Assembly (NCBI GenBank): GCA_009693345.1
Contig: SHXL01000082.1
Coordinates: 1 to 11,232 of the forward strand
Reading direction: 5' to 3'
Origin: Betaproteobacteria bacterium
Lineage (GTDB): Bacteria > Pseudomonadota > Gammaproteobacteria > Burkholderiales > SG8-39
DNA length: 11,232 nucleotides
Position 1 is the first letter of the stretch, and the number at the start of each line of letters is the position of its first letter. This document shows positions 1 to 9,520 of this stretch, one piece after another. Both the position numbers and the translations under genes were made by a program. Below the pieces are notes generated by a model that saw only the letters and a list, made by a program, of their open reading frames with translations, was not told where the DNA came from and ran no database searches.

Positions 1-534
1 TCTCTTTTGCTCCCTTCCATCTTAATTCTCAAGAGTAAAACCTGGAGCCCTGCGGAGCGCTTTCGAGACACCTTTGGGGACGTCTTCAAGGTCGTGACCG
101 CGTTCACCGTCGCGCACTCGATCACGCTGTCGCTCGCCGCGCTAGCGGTGATTTCGCTGCCATCGCGCCTGGTCGAATCGACGATCGCGCTGTCGGTGGT
201 GCTTGCCGCGCTCAACAACCTGAAACCCCTGGTAGCCGAGCGGCGCTGGGCGGTTGCGTTCGCGTTTGGCCTGATCCACGGCTTCGGCTTCGCCAGCGTG
301 CTGGCGGACCTCGGGCTGCCGCAGGGAGCTTTGCTGCTGGCTCTGGTTGGCTTCAATCTCGGAGTTGAGGCAGGTCAACTCGCGATCGTCGGCGCGTTTC
401 TGCCGCTCGCCTACGCCCTGCGCCGCAGCTGGTTCTACCGCCGGCTGGTGTTCGCCGGGGGCTCGGCTGCGATCGCACTTGTCGCCACGGTCTGGCTCAC
501 CGAACGCGCTTTCGATGTGAAATTCTGGCCGTAA
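1..534 (+). CDS. HupE/UreJ-family membrane protein, 5' end missing
   Basis: The reading frame is open from base 1, so the N-terminus lies outside the window. The TTG at position 7 is probably not the real start. The 177 visible residues form about five hydrophobic segments. They carry the family's histidine-containing signatures TVAHSITLSLAAL (about residue 35-48) and GLIHGFGFASVLADLGLP (about 90-107), followed by GFNLGVEAGQLAIV. This matches the second HupE/UreJ subfamily, inner-membrane proteins related to HupE and UreJ, which have been proposed as nickel or other metal permeases. The substrate of this subfamily is not established, and nothing here (no hydrogenase or urease gene) points to nickel. 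The frame ends in TAA 49 bp before the isocitrate dehydrogenase gene, with no terminator between. Family assignment is firm; function is open. Confidence 0.85.
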   Translation, partial: SLLLPSILILKSKTWSPAERFRDTFGDVFKVVTAFTVAHSITLSLAALAVISLPSRLVESTIALSVVLAALNNLKPLVAERRWAVAFAFGLIHGFGFASVLADLGLPQGALLLALVGFNLGVEAGQLAIVGAFLPLAYALRRSWFYRRLVFAGGSAAIALVATVWLTERAFDVKFWP

Positions 535-583
535 GATATCGACTTTCCGCGTCACCGCACACCCTTTTCAAAGGCGATCTCCC

Positions 584-2821
584 GTGTCCACCGCAAAACC
601 CAAGATCATCTACACGCTTACCGACGAAGCCCCGCGCCTCGCGACCTATTCCCTGTTGCCGATCCTGCGCGCCTTCACCAAGCCGGCGGGAATCGAGATC
701 GAGGAAATCGACATTTCCGTTGCGGCTCGCATCCTCGGGGAATTTCCGGATTTCCTCACGCCGGAGCAGCGCATACCCAACAACCTCGCGGAACTCGGCA
801 AGCTGACGTTCAAGCCCGAGGCCAACATCATCAAGCTGCCCAACATCAGCGCGCCGGTCGGCCAGTTGACCGCCGCGATCAAGGAACTGCAGTCCAAGGG
901 CTTCAAGGTGCCCGACTATCCCGAGACCCCGAAGAACGACGCGGAAAAGGCGATCGAGGCGCGTTATTCCAAGATACTGGGCAGCGCGGTCAATCCGGTC
1001 CTGCGCGAAGGTAATTCGGACCGGCGCGCCCCCGCCGCGGTCAAGCGCTACGCGCGCAAGAATCCGCATTCAATGTCCCCATGGGATCCAGCCTCGCGCA
1101 CCCACGTCTCTCACATGCATGCCGGCGACTTCTACCACGGCGAAAAATCGATGACCCTGTCGCACGCCTGCGACGTGCGCATGAATCTCGTCACAAAAAG
1201 CGGCAAGACCATCGTCCTGCGGCCCTCGGTTGTGCTGCTCGAGAGCGAGGTGATCGACAGCATGTACATGAGCAAGAAGGCCCTGTGCGCCTTCTTTGAG
1301 AAAGAGCTCGAGCATTGCAAGAAGCACGACCTGCTGTTTTCGCTGCATGTCAAGGCGACGATGATGAAAGTCTCGCACCCGATCGTATTCGGGCATGCGG
1401 TGCGGGTGTTCTACAAGGACCTGTTCGAGAAGCACGGCAAGCTGTTCGCCGAACTCGGCGTCCACGTCAACAACGGCTTCTCCAACGTGCTGGAGAAGAT
1501 CAAGACCTTGCCGGAGGCCAAGCGCGCGGATATCGAGGCCGACATCAAGGCCTGCGAGGCGAAGCGTCCGCGCCTGTCGATGGTCGATTCGGCAAAGGGG
1601 ATCACCAACCTCTACAACCCCAACGACGTCATCGTCGACGCCTCGATGCCGGCGATGATCCGCGTCGGCGGCACGATGTGGGGGCCGGACGGCAAGATGT
1701 ACGAAACCAAGGCGGTGCTGCCCGAGTCCACCTTCGCGCGCATCTACCAAGAGGTCATCAACTTCTGCAAGACCAACGGCGCCTTCGACCCGAAGACCAT
1801 GGGCACGGTGCCCAACGTCGGCCTGATGGCGCAACAGGCCGAGGAATACGGCTCGCACGACAAGACCTTCGAAATCCCGGAGGACGGCGCGGCGCGCATC
1901 GTCGACAACCACGACGGCCACGTGCTGATGGAGCAGAACGTCGAAGCCGGCGACATCTGGCGCATGTGCCAGACCAAGGACGCCGCGGTGCGCGACTGGG
2001 TCAAGCTCGCGGTCACGCGCGCGCGGCAGTCGAACACCCCGGCGGTGTTCTGGCTGGACGAATACCGCCCGCACGAGAACGAGATCATCAAGAAGGTGCG
2101 GCGCTACCTCAAGGACCACGACGCGACCGGGCTGGACATCCAGATCATGTCGCAGGTGCGCGCGATGCGCTTCACGCTGGAGCGCGTGATCCGCGGCAAG
2201 GACACCATCTCGGTGACCGGAAACATCCTGCGCGACTACCTCACCGACCTGTTCCCGATCATGGAACTGGGCACCAGCGCGAAGATGCTGTCGATCGTTC
2301 CTCTGATGGCCGGCGGCGCGATGTTCGAGACCGGCGCCGGCGGTTCGGCGCCCAAGCACGTGCAGCAGCTGGTGGAAGAAAACCATCTGCGCTGGGATTC
2401 GCTCGGCGAGTTCATGGCCATCGAAGTGTCGCTTGAGGACGTCGGCTACAAGCACCATAGCAAGAAGGCCATGGTCCTCGCCAAGGCGCTGGACGAAGCG
2501 ACCGGCAAGCTGCTCGACAACAGCAAGAATCCCTCGCCCAAGACGGGGCAGCTGGACAACCGCGGCAGCCATTTCTATTTGTCCCTCTACTGGGCACAGG
2601 CGCTCGCCGCCCAGAACGAGGACGCGGAACTCAAGGCATATTTCTCGCCTCTGGCCAGGACGCTGGCCGACAACGAGAAGAAGATCGTCGACGAGATGAA
2701 TGCCGTGCAGGGCAAGCCGGTGGATATCGGAGGCTACTACGCGTCAAATCCGGCCAAGGCCGGACCGGTGATGCGCCCGAGCGCCACTTTCAACGCCGTG
2801 ATCGACGCCCTCGCCGCCTGA
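584..2821 (+). CDS. icd: NADP-dependent isocitrate dehydrogenase, monomeric type
   Basis: It oxidatively decarboxylates isocitrate to 2-oxoglutarate with NADP+ in the TCA cycle, in the cytoplasm. The 745 residues fit the single-chain family (about 740 residues), which is unlike the common 45-kDa homodimeric enzyme. Visible signatures are the N-terminal KIIYTLTDEAP, the substrate-binding NSDRR (residues 134-138, Ser135), ATMMKVSHPI, DVIVDASMPAMIR, NVGLMAQQAEEYGSHDKTF, and DYLTDLFPIMELGTSAKML. His592 and Arg603 have the spacing of the A. vinelandii pair His589/Arg600 that binds the NADP 2'-phosphate, which supports NADP specificity. The start is GTG at 584, giving MSTAKPKIIY as in relatives; AAGGCGA at 571-577 is a usable ribosome site. 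A terminator follows directly. A 500-codon open frame on the opposite strand is a codon-bias shadow. Confidence 0.97.
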   Translation: MSTAKPKIIYTLTDEAPRLATYSLLPILRAFTKPAGIEIEEIDISVAARILGEFPDFLTPEQRIPNNLAELGKLTFKPEANIIKLPNISAPVGQLTAAIKELQSKGFKVPDYPETPKNDAEKAIEARYSKILGSAVNPVLREGNSDRRAPAAVKRYARKNPHSMSPWDPASRTHVSHMHAGDFYHGEKSMTLSHACDVRMNLVTKSGKTIVLRPSVVLLESEVIDSMYMSKKALCAFFEKELEHCKKHDLLFSLHVKATMMKVSHPIVFGHAVRVFYKDLFEKHGKLFAELGVHVNNGFSNVLEKIKTLPEAKRADIEADIKACEAKRPRLSMVDSAKGITNLYNPNDVIVDASMPAMIRVGGTMWGPDGKMYETKAVLPESTFARIYQEVINFCKTNGAFDPKTMGTVPNVGLMAQQAEEYGSHDKTFEIPEDGAARIVDNHDGHVLMEQNVEAGDIWRMCQTKDAAVRDWVKLAVTRARQSNTPAVFWLDEYRPHENEIIKKVRRYLKDHDATGLDIQIMSQVRAMRFTLERVIRGKDTISVTGNILRDYLTDLFPIMELGTSAKMLSIVPLMAGGAMFETGAGGSAPKHVQQLVEENHLRWDSLGEFMAIEVSLEDVGYKHHSKKAMVLAKALDEATGKLLDNSKNPSPKTGQLDNRGSHFYLSLYWAQALAAQNEDAELKAYFSPLARTLADNEKKIVDEMNAVQGKPVDIGGYYASNPAKAGPVMRPSATFNAVIDALAA

Positions 2822-2836
2822 CCGCGCGAAGGCCCC

Positions 2837-2864
2837 AAAAAAAGCCGCACGAGGGCGGTTTTTT
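2837..2864 (+). terminator. Intrinsic terminator after icd
   Basis: The arm CCGC (2845-2848) pairs with GCGG (2855-2858) around a six-base loop. The stem is lengthened by a G-U pair and by an A-run (2837-2843) facing a T-run (2859-2864). It begins 16 bases after the icd stop. The opposite strand also shows a stem followed by seven T, so it could terminate in both directions, but no minus-strand gene runs into it. It separates icd from clpSA. Confidence 0.8.
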
Positions 2865-2955
2865 CGCCCAGGGCAGGTAATTGGCGGCTTCTACGCGCCT
2901 TGGGAACCCTCGTCAAGCGCCCCCGGCCGCAGCGCAAGCGATCCATCTTCGGGGT

Positions 2956-2984
2956 TTGCACTCTCCCCCCGCATTGATTAGGAT
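2956..2984 (+). promoter_or_regulatory. Possible sigma-70 promoter for clpS-clpA
   Basis: TTGCAC (2956-2961) and TAGGAT (2979-2984) are 17 bases apart in the gap after the icd terminator, which would give a short leader ahead of the clpS ATG at 3008. The match is 3/6 and 4/6 to the consensus, so it is only a candidate. The rest of the 186-bp gap between icd and clpS holds nothing else I can recognise. Confidence 0.3.
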
Positions 2985-3007
2985 ACAAACGGTAGACCAC
3001 CAAATGC

Positions 3008-3310
3008 ATGCAGCACAAGAACGACTCGGTACTCGAAACGAAAAAGGCGAAGGTAAAACTTCCGCCGATGTACAAGGTATTGCTGCTCAACGACGACTAC
3101 ACACCGATGGAGTTCGTCGTGCTGGTACTGCAGAAATTTTTCGGCATGAACCGAGAGCGGGCGACCCAGGTGATGCTCAAAGTTCACCGCGAAGGCATGG
3201 GCGTCTGCGGGGTCTATCCGCACGACGTGGCCTCGACCAAGGTCCAGCAGGTCACGGCCTACGCGCACAAGCACCAGCATCCCTTGCAGTGTGTGATGGA
3301 GGAAACCTGA
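3008..3310 (+). CDS. clpS: ClpS, adaptor of the ClpAP protease
   Basis: ClpS recognises N-end-rule degrons (N-terminal Leu, Phe, Tyr, Trp) and hands the substrate to the ClpA N-domain for degradation by ClpAP; it also redirects ClpA specificity. The 100-residue protein has a short flexible charged N-terminal arm (about 1-20) and then the ClpS core. The core contains YKVLLLNDDYTPMEFV (22-37) and a helix ending at Met56 and His60. Asn28, Asp29, Asp30, Met34, Met56 and His60 are the expected degron-pocket residues. The start is ATG 3008. An out-of-frame ATG at 3004 overlaps it (ATGCATG), and no good Shine-Dalgarno lies close upstream, with GGTAG at 2991-2995 the best. clpA follows after one base, the usual arrangement. 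Confidence 0.97.
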   Translation: MQHKNDSVLETKKAKVKLPPMYKVLLLNDDYTPMEFVVLVLQKFFGMNRERATQVMLKVHREGMGVCGVYPHDVASTKVQQVTAYAHKHQHPLQCVMEET

Positions 3311-3311
3311 A

Positions 3312-5597
<2,286 letters not shown>

Positions 5598-5622
5598 CGG
5601 CGCGGCGCACCGGAGAGTTCAT

Positions 5623-5922
5623 ATGAGGTTTCTCGTTCTTGCCGCGGCTGCCTTGGCCGCGATCCCCGCAACCGCTCAGGAGCTTCAAGGGCGCAACCTG
5701 GCCGCGGCATGCTCGATCTGCCATGGCACCGAGGGACGCAGCGCCACCAACGACAGCCCGCTGATTCCGCTCGCAGGCCTGCCGCGCGATCACATTGCAA
5801 CGCAAATGCGAGCTTTCCGGGACGGCAAGCGGCCGGCCACCGTCATGCACCAGATCGCCAAGGGCTACAGCGATCCGCAGATTGAGGCGCTCGCGGCCTG
5901 GTTCGCGGCGCAGAAGCGCTAG
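5623..5922 (+). CDS. fccA: Monoheme cytochrome c, FccA-type subunit of sulfide dehydrogenase
   Basis: This periplasmic cytochrome c of 99 residues is likely the electron-accepting partner of the flavoprotein encoded next. Residues 1-18 form a signal peptide with a probable cut after AIPATA. One heme site, Cys30-Ser-Ile-Cys33-His34, follows, and Met75 in PATVMHQIAKGYSD is the likely distal ligand. The single heme resembles the small FccA/SoxE cytochromes of green sulfur bacteria rather than the diheme subunit of Allochromatium. GGAGAG at 5612-5617 supports the ATG. fccB starts eight bases after the stop, so the two are surely co-translated. The class I cytochrome c identity is certain; the FccA assignment rests on the fccB neighbour. 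Confidence 0.88.
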   Translation: MRFLVLAAAALAAIPATAQELQGRNLAAACSICHGTEGRSATNDSPLIPLAGLPRDHIATQMRAFRDGKRPATVMHQIAKGYSDPQIEALAAWFAAQKR

Positions 5923-5930
5923 GAGGCGGC

Positions 5931-7199
5931 ATGAAACGCAGGGAATTCCTCAAGTTCGCGGGTGCAACCGCAGGAGCCAGCTCGCTGGCTAGCCTGGCCG
6001 GATGCGCGAGTGCTGTCCCATCCAAGGCGCGGGTGGTGGTGGTTGGCGGCGGCTTTGGCGGCGCCACGGCGGCGAAATACATCCGCCTGTGGGATCCGTC
6101 GCTCGACGTGGTGCTGGTCGAGCGCGAGAGCGCCTTCACCTCGTGCCCGATCTCCAATCTCGTACTGGCTGGATATTCGAGCATGCAGGAGATCAGCCAC
6201 GGCTACGACGCCTTGCGCCGCCATGGCGTGCAGGTGGTGCAGGATGAAGCGGTTGCGATCGATGCGCAAAGGAGGGTCGTGCGCCTCGGCCGTGGCGACG
6301 ATATCTCCTACGAGCGCCTGGTTGTCTCCCCGGGAATCGATTTCAATTTCGGCGAAATCCAGGGCTTCGAGGCGGCGATGAATTCCGGCCGCGTGCTGCA
6401 TGCGTGGAAAGCAGGAGCGCAGACGGTCGCACTGCGCCGGCAACTCGAGCAGATGCGCGACGGCGGCGTCTACGTCCTTTCGATCCCGCTGGCGCCCTAT
6501 CGCTGCCCGCCGGGACCCTACGAGCGCGCGAGCATGGTCGCGGCGTACTTCAAGCAGGCCAAGCCGCGCTCCAAGGTACTGGTGCTCGATGCCAATCCGG
6601 ACGTCACCTCGAAGGGGGGCCTGTTCAAGGCCGCCTGGAAGGACCTTTACCCCGGCATCCTCGAATATCGGGGCAACGCCAAGGCGATCGGCGTCGATCC
6701 GGCGACCATGACCGTCAAGCTCGAGGTGGAAGACGTCAGGGGCGATGTGCTGAACGTGGTCCCGCCGCACCGCGCGGGCGATATCGCGCAAAAGGCGGGC
6801 CTGATTACCACCAACAACCGCTGGTGCGACGTGGACTGGCGCACGATGGAATCGAAGGCGGCGCCCGGCATCCATGTGCTCGGCGACGCAACGCTCTCGG
6901 CGCCTGCGATGCCCAAGTCGGGCAGCATGGCGAACAACCACGCCAAGATCGCGGCGGCGGCGATTGTCGAAATCCTCGGCGGCCGCACGCCGGCGCCGAT
7001 GCAGATCCTCAATACCTGCTACAGCTTCGTCTCGCAGAAAGAAGCGATCCGCGTATCGTCAGTGCATGCCTGGGATGAAAAGGACCGCACGCTCAAGACC
7101 GTGCCTGGATCGGGTGGCGTGTCGGCCGCGCGCACCGAAGCCGAGGGCACCTACGCCTGGAACTGGGCCCGCACCATCTGGGCCGATTCCCTCGGCTAG
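5931..7199 (+). CDS. fccB: Flavocytochrome c sulfide dehydrogenase, flavoprotein subunit
   Basis: This periplasmic FAD enzyme oxidises sulfide to sulfur or polysulfide and passes electrons to the FccA cytochrome. The 422 residues start with a twin-arginine signal (RREFLK) followed by a lipobox-like LAGC ending at Cys25, so it may be a Tat-exported lipoprotein. The FAD-binding VVVVGGGFGGATAAKYI motif lies at about 35-51, and HVLGDATLS occurs near 320. The C-terminal FCSD-type domain includes Cys363 and FVSQKEAIRVSSV. Cys72 in FTSCPISN aligns with the cysteine that binds FAD covalently in Allochromatium (Cys42 of the mature protein). Cys192 and Cys363 are the likely redox disulfide; Cys299 is an extra cysteine. 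AGGAGG at 5921-5926 overlaps the fccA stop. Its stop codon shares CTAG with the convergent dut stop. Confidence 0.93.
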   Translation: MKRREFLKFAGATAGASSLASLAGCASAVPSKARVVVVGGGFGGATAAKYIRLWDPSLDVVLVERESAFTSCPISNLVLAGYSSMQEISHGYDALRRHGVQVVQDEAVAIDAQRRVVRLGRGDDISYERLVVSPGIDFNFGEIQGFEAAMNSGRVLHAWKAGAQTVALRRQLEQMRDGGVYVLSIPLAPYRCPPGPYERASMVAAYFKQAKPRSKVLVLDANPDVTSKGGLFKAAWKDLYPGILEYRGNAKAIGVDPATMTVKLEVEDVRGDVLNVVPPHRAGDIAQKAGLITTNNRWCDVDWRTMESKAAPGIHVLGDATLSAPAMPKSGSMANNHAKIAAAAIVEILGGRTPAPMQILNTCYSFVSQKEAIRVSSVHAWDEKDRTLKTVPGSGGVSAARTEAEGTYAWNWARTIWADSLG

Positions 7200-7645
7200 T
7201 TTTTCCCCGTACTGCCGAAGCCGCCGGCGCCGCGGCTCGATGAATGGAAGTCCTCGACCACGTTGAATTCCACCTGCTGCACCGGGACGACCACCAGCTG
7301 CGCGATGCGGTCCATCGGTTGAATGGTGAACGCGGTACTGCTCCGGTTCCAGACCGAAACGAACACCTGCCCCTGGTAATCGGAGTCGATCAGGCCGACC
7401 AGGTTGCCGAGCACGATGCCGTGCCTGGCGCCGAGCCCAGAGCGCGGCAGAACAATGGCGGCGAAATCCGGGTCGCCGATGTGAATCGCAATTCCTGAGG
7501 GCACCAGCTGGCTGTCCCCCGGCTTCAATTCGAGCGGCGCCTCCAGGCAGGCGCGCAGGTCGAGGCCGGCGGCGCCGGGCGTGCCGTACTGCGGCAGCAT
7601 TTCACGAATCCTCGGATCGAGGATCTTCACATCCAGCTTGCGCAA
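7196..7645 (-). CDS. dut: dUTP diphosphatase (dUTPase)
   Basis: The trimeric enzyme splits dUTP to dUMP and pyrophosphate, keeping uracil out of DNA and supplying dUMP for thymidylate synthesis. All five dUTPase motifs are present: AGLDLRA (26-32), PRSGLG (67-72), GLIDSDYQG (84-92) with catalytic Asp87, IQPMDRIAQ (108-116), and the flexible C-terminal arm RGAGGFGSTG (138-147). I start it at TTG 7645, which gives MRKLDVKILDPR, parallel to E. coli Dut, and 149 residues (151 in E. coli). A GTG at 7630 is the alternative; no ATG is suitable. The start lies one base after the coaBC stop (TGACTTG), so translational coupling is likely. The frame continues open upstream inside coaBC, but that extension is a shadow. 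Confidence 0.95.
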   Translation of the reverse strand: MRKLDVKILDPRIREMLPQYGTPGAAGLDLRACLEAPLELKPGDSQLVPSGIAIHIGDPDFAAIVLPRSGLGARHGIVLGNLVGLIDSDYQGQVFVSVWNRSSTAFTIQPMDRIAQLVVVPVQQVEFNVVEDFHSSSRGAGGFGSTGKN

Positions 7646-7646
7646 G

Positions 7647-8843
7647 TCAGCGCTTCGCTTTCTGCAGCATGCCGGCGACGTGCGCCAGCAGCTTGCGCGC
7701 CTGTTCCAGCTTGGGGCCGCGCCCCAGCGAATGCTTGCCGCGTGCGTCAAACAACGTGAGTGCGTTGTCGTCGGCGCCTAGGGCCTCCTGCGCGAGGTTC
7801 GCAGCGATCAGCGGCACGCCCTTCTTCGCGCGCTTGGCCTTCGCGTTTTCTTCCACCTTTTCGCTCTCGGCCGCGAAACCGACGCAGAACGGCGCGTTCT
7901 TGCGCGACGCGACCCAGGCGAGGATGTCCGGGTTCTCCTCGAACTCGAGCACCGGGGCGAGGCCGCTACTCTTCTTTATTTTCTTGTCGAAAGGTTTTTT
8001 CAATTTCCAATCCGCGACGGCCGCAACGGAAATGAAGATGTCGCTGCCCTCCAGGGCGGCCTTCACCTCGTTGAACATCTGCTGGGCGCTGCGCACGTTC
8101 ACCCGCGCCACCCCCTCCGGAGTCGCCAGGGCCACCGGTCCGCTGATCAGCGTCACACTGGCGCCCGCCTCTCGCGCCGCGCGTGCCACCGCGAATCCCA
8201 TTTTCCCGGAACTCGAATTGGTGATCACGCGCACCGGGTCGATCGGCTCTTCAGTCGGGCCCGCCGTCACCAGCACGCGCTTGCCGGCGAGCAGCTTGGG
8301 CTGGAACCAGGCCTCGACCTCGGCTAGGATCTGCTCCGGCTCGAGCATGCGCCCCATGCCGGTCTCACCGCAGGCCTGGTCGCCCGCCGCAGGCCCCGCG
8401 AAAACGACGCCATCTTCGCGCAAGGTCCGCAGGTTTCTCTGTGTCGCCGGGTTGTCCCACATCTCTACGTTCATCGCCGGCGCCACCATCAGCCCGCAGC
8501 GTCTGGCCAGCACCAGCGTGGCAAGCAGGTCATCGGCCAGGCCGAGCGCAATCTTGGCGAGGAAGTCCGCGCTGGCCGGCACAACCAGCACCAGGTCGCG
8601 GTCGCGCGACAGCTCGATGTGCGACATGTTGTCGGCGATGCGCGGGTCCCACAGGTCCGTCCAGACGGTCTGGCCCGCCAGCGCCTGCATGGTGACTGGT
8701 GTCACGAACCGGGTCGCCGCCTCGGTCATGGCGACCCGGACGTCGCAGCCGGACTTGACCAGGGCGCGGACGAGCGACGCCGCCTTGTAGGCGGCGATAC
8801 CGCCGGTCACGCCGAGCAAAATGCGCTTTCCCGTCAAGGTCAT
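7647..8843 (-). CDS. coaBC: CoaBC: phosphopantothenoylcysteine synthetase/decarboxylase
   Basis: This bifunctional coenzyme A biosynthesis enzyme couples 4'-phosphopantothenate to cysteine with CTP (CoaB) and decarboxylates the product to 4'-phosphopantetheine with FMN (CoaC). From ATG 8843 the protein has 398 residues. The N-terminal CoaC flavoprotein domain (about 1-180) has His75 in MSHIEL, Asn125 in PAMNVEMW and Cys158 in GDQACG, exactly the E. coli catalytic numbering. This is why I chose this start over the GTG at 8855. The CoaB domain (about 185-398) has TAGPTEEPIDPVR, Asn209 in NSSSGKMG, and Lys288 in KKIKK. dut follows one base later on the same strand; radC is divergent with a 45-bp gap. 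Confidence 0.97.
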   Translation of the reverse strand: MTLTGKRILLGVTGGIAAYKAASLVRALVKSGCDVRVAMTEAATRFVTPVTMQALAGQTVWTDLWDPRIADNMSHIELSRDRDLVLVVPASADFLAKIALGLADDLLATLVLARRCGLMVAPAMNVEMWDNPATQRNLRTLREDGVVFAGPAAGDQACGETGMGRMLEPEQILAEVEAWFQPKLLAGKRVLVTAGPTEEPIDPVRVITNSSSGKMGFAVARAAREAGASVTLISGPVALATPEGVARVNVRSAQQMFNEVKAALEGSDIFISVAAVADWKLKKPFDKKIKKSSGLAPVLEFEENPDILAWVASRKNAPFCVGFAAESEKVEENAKAKRAKKGVPLIAANLAQEALGADDNALTLFDARGKHSLGRGPKLEQARKLLAHVAGMLQKAKR

Positions 8844-8888
8844 CGGGCTGGGCACCCAAGGGGTTAAGGGATCGGGATTTTAATTCAT
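8844..8888. promoter_or_regulatory. Short divergent coaBC/radC control region
   Basis: Only 45 bp separate the two divergent starts, so the promoters must overlap the gap or the gene starts. On the minus strand, TAAAAT (8882-8877) is a 5/6 match to a -10 box and could serve coaBC, but I see no convincing -35 at the right distance. Neither gene has a strong Shine-Dalgarno here. The assignment is tentative. Confidence 0.25.
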
Positions 8889-9488
8889 ATGGCGATTTCG
8901 GATTGGCCCCTCGGAGAACGCCCGCGCGAGCGCCTGCTCGCGCAAGGCGCCGCCGCCCTGAGCGACGCGGATCTGCTCGCAGTGGTGCTCCGGACGGGAT
9001 TCCGGGGCAAAAGCGCGGTGGATCTCGGGTGCGATCTCCTGACCAGGTTCAAGGGCGTCGCCGGCCTGTTCGCTGCGGACCTCACGAACGTGAAGGGACT
9101 CGGGCCGGCCAAGCGGGCGCAATTCGAGGCGGCGATGGAGCTCGCCCGCCGCAGCCTGAAGGACGGCATGCGCTCGGCGAGCGCCCTGACCTCCCCCGGC
9201 GCGGTGCGCGACTACCTGCAGCTGGTGATCGCGGACCGCCAGCATGAGGTCTTCGTCTGCCTCTGGCTGGACGCCCAGCACCGCGTAATTTCATTCGACG
9301 AACTGTTCCGCGGCACGCTCACGCAGACCTCGGTCTACCCGCGCGAAATCGTCAAAGCCGGGCTGAAGGCAAACGCGACGGCGGTCATCTTCGCCCAAAA
9401 CCGCCCTTCGCTCTATGAAAACATGATCCTAAAGGCGCTAGATACTCGCAAATCTACCCGCTTTAGATACCCGTGCCAGCCGCTTTAG
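8889..9488 (+). CDS. radC: RadC (JAMM-domain) protein, C-terminally truncated and probably inactive
   Basis: Residues 1 to about 169 are a normal RadC: N-terminal WPLGERPRERLL, a helix-hairpin-helix around NVKGLGPAKRAQFEAAMELARR (67-88), then the MPN/JAMM domain with FRGTLTQTSVYPREIVK (140-156). Intact RadC proteins continue with HNHPSG, seven or eight residues and Asp, which hold the metal, and reach about 224 residues. Here the motif reads Gln170-Asn-Arg-Pro-Ser174, so both histidines are gone. The family resemblance then stops, and 25 unrelated residues (LYENMIL to YPCQPL) lead to TAG at 9486-9488. The frame is intact from ATG 8889. RadC's cellular role is uncertain even when whole. This copy lacks the metal site and about 50 terminal residues, so I read it as a degraded gene broken by the rearrangement downstream. 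Confidence 0.88.
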   Translation: MAISDWPLGERPRERLLAQGAAALSDADLLAVVLRTGFRGKSAVDLGCDLLTRFKGVAGLFAADLTNVKGLGPAKRAQFEAAMELARRSLKDGMRSASALTSPGAVRDYLQLVIADRQHEVFVCLWLDAQHRVISFDELFRGTLTQTSVYPREIVKAGLKANATAVIFAQNRPSLYENMILKALDTRKSTRFRYPCQPL

Positions 9489-9508
9489 AGGCGATGCGGG
9501 TATCGCCT
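9433..9508. repeat. Cluster of short direct and inverted repeats at the end of truncated radC
   Basis: GATAC(T/C)CG(C/T) occurs at 9441-9449 and 9466-9474, and inverted (GCGGGTATC) at 9496-9504. CCGCTTTAGA occurs at 9458-9467 and 9480-9489. AGGCG plus ATACTCGC (9433-9437, 9442-9449) can pair with GCGGGTATCGCCT (9496-9508), giving about 13 base pairs with CTAG (9438-9441) bulged out and one G-U. A competing small hairpin is AGGCGAT (9489-9495) with ATCGCCT (9502-9508). There are no integron attC boxes (GTTRRRY). The origin is unknown. Confidence 0.6.
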
Positions 9509-9509
9509 A

Positions 9510-9520
9510 GTGCCCACCGT
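9510..9520 (+). repeat. Outer 11-bp inverted repeat, left copy
   Basis: GTGCCCACCGT here is repeated exactly, inverted, at 10872-10882, so the two copies face each other across the IS30 element. They lie 80 bp (left) and 15 bp (right) outside the IS ends, so they are not its own terminal repeats. They could be ends of an older element or part of a target sequence. Confidence 0.6.

Noticed and set aside
1070..2572. A 500-codon open frame on the minus strand opposite icd.
   Set aside because: It lies wholly inside a firmly identified gene, has a composition rich in His, Arg, Leu, Val and Asp typical of antisense frames in GC-rich DNA, and matches no domain I know.
5598..5622. A terminator between clpA and fccA.
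   Set aside because: The short GC-rich gap has no stable stem followed by a T-run.
8856..9281. Minus-strand frames opposite radC (8880-9281 and others).
   Set aside because: They lie opposite a recognised gene, have shadow-type composition and no domain.
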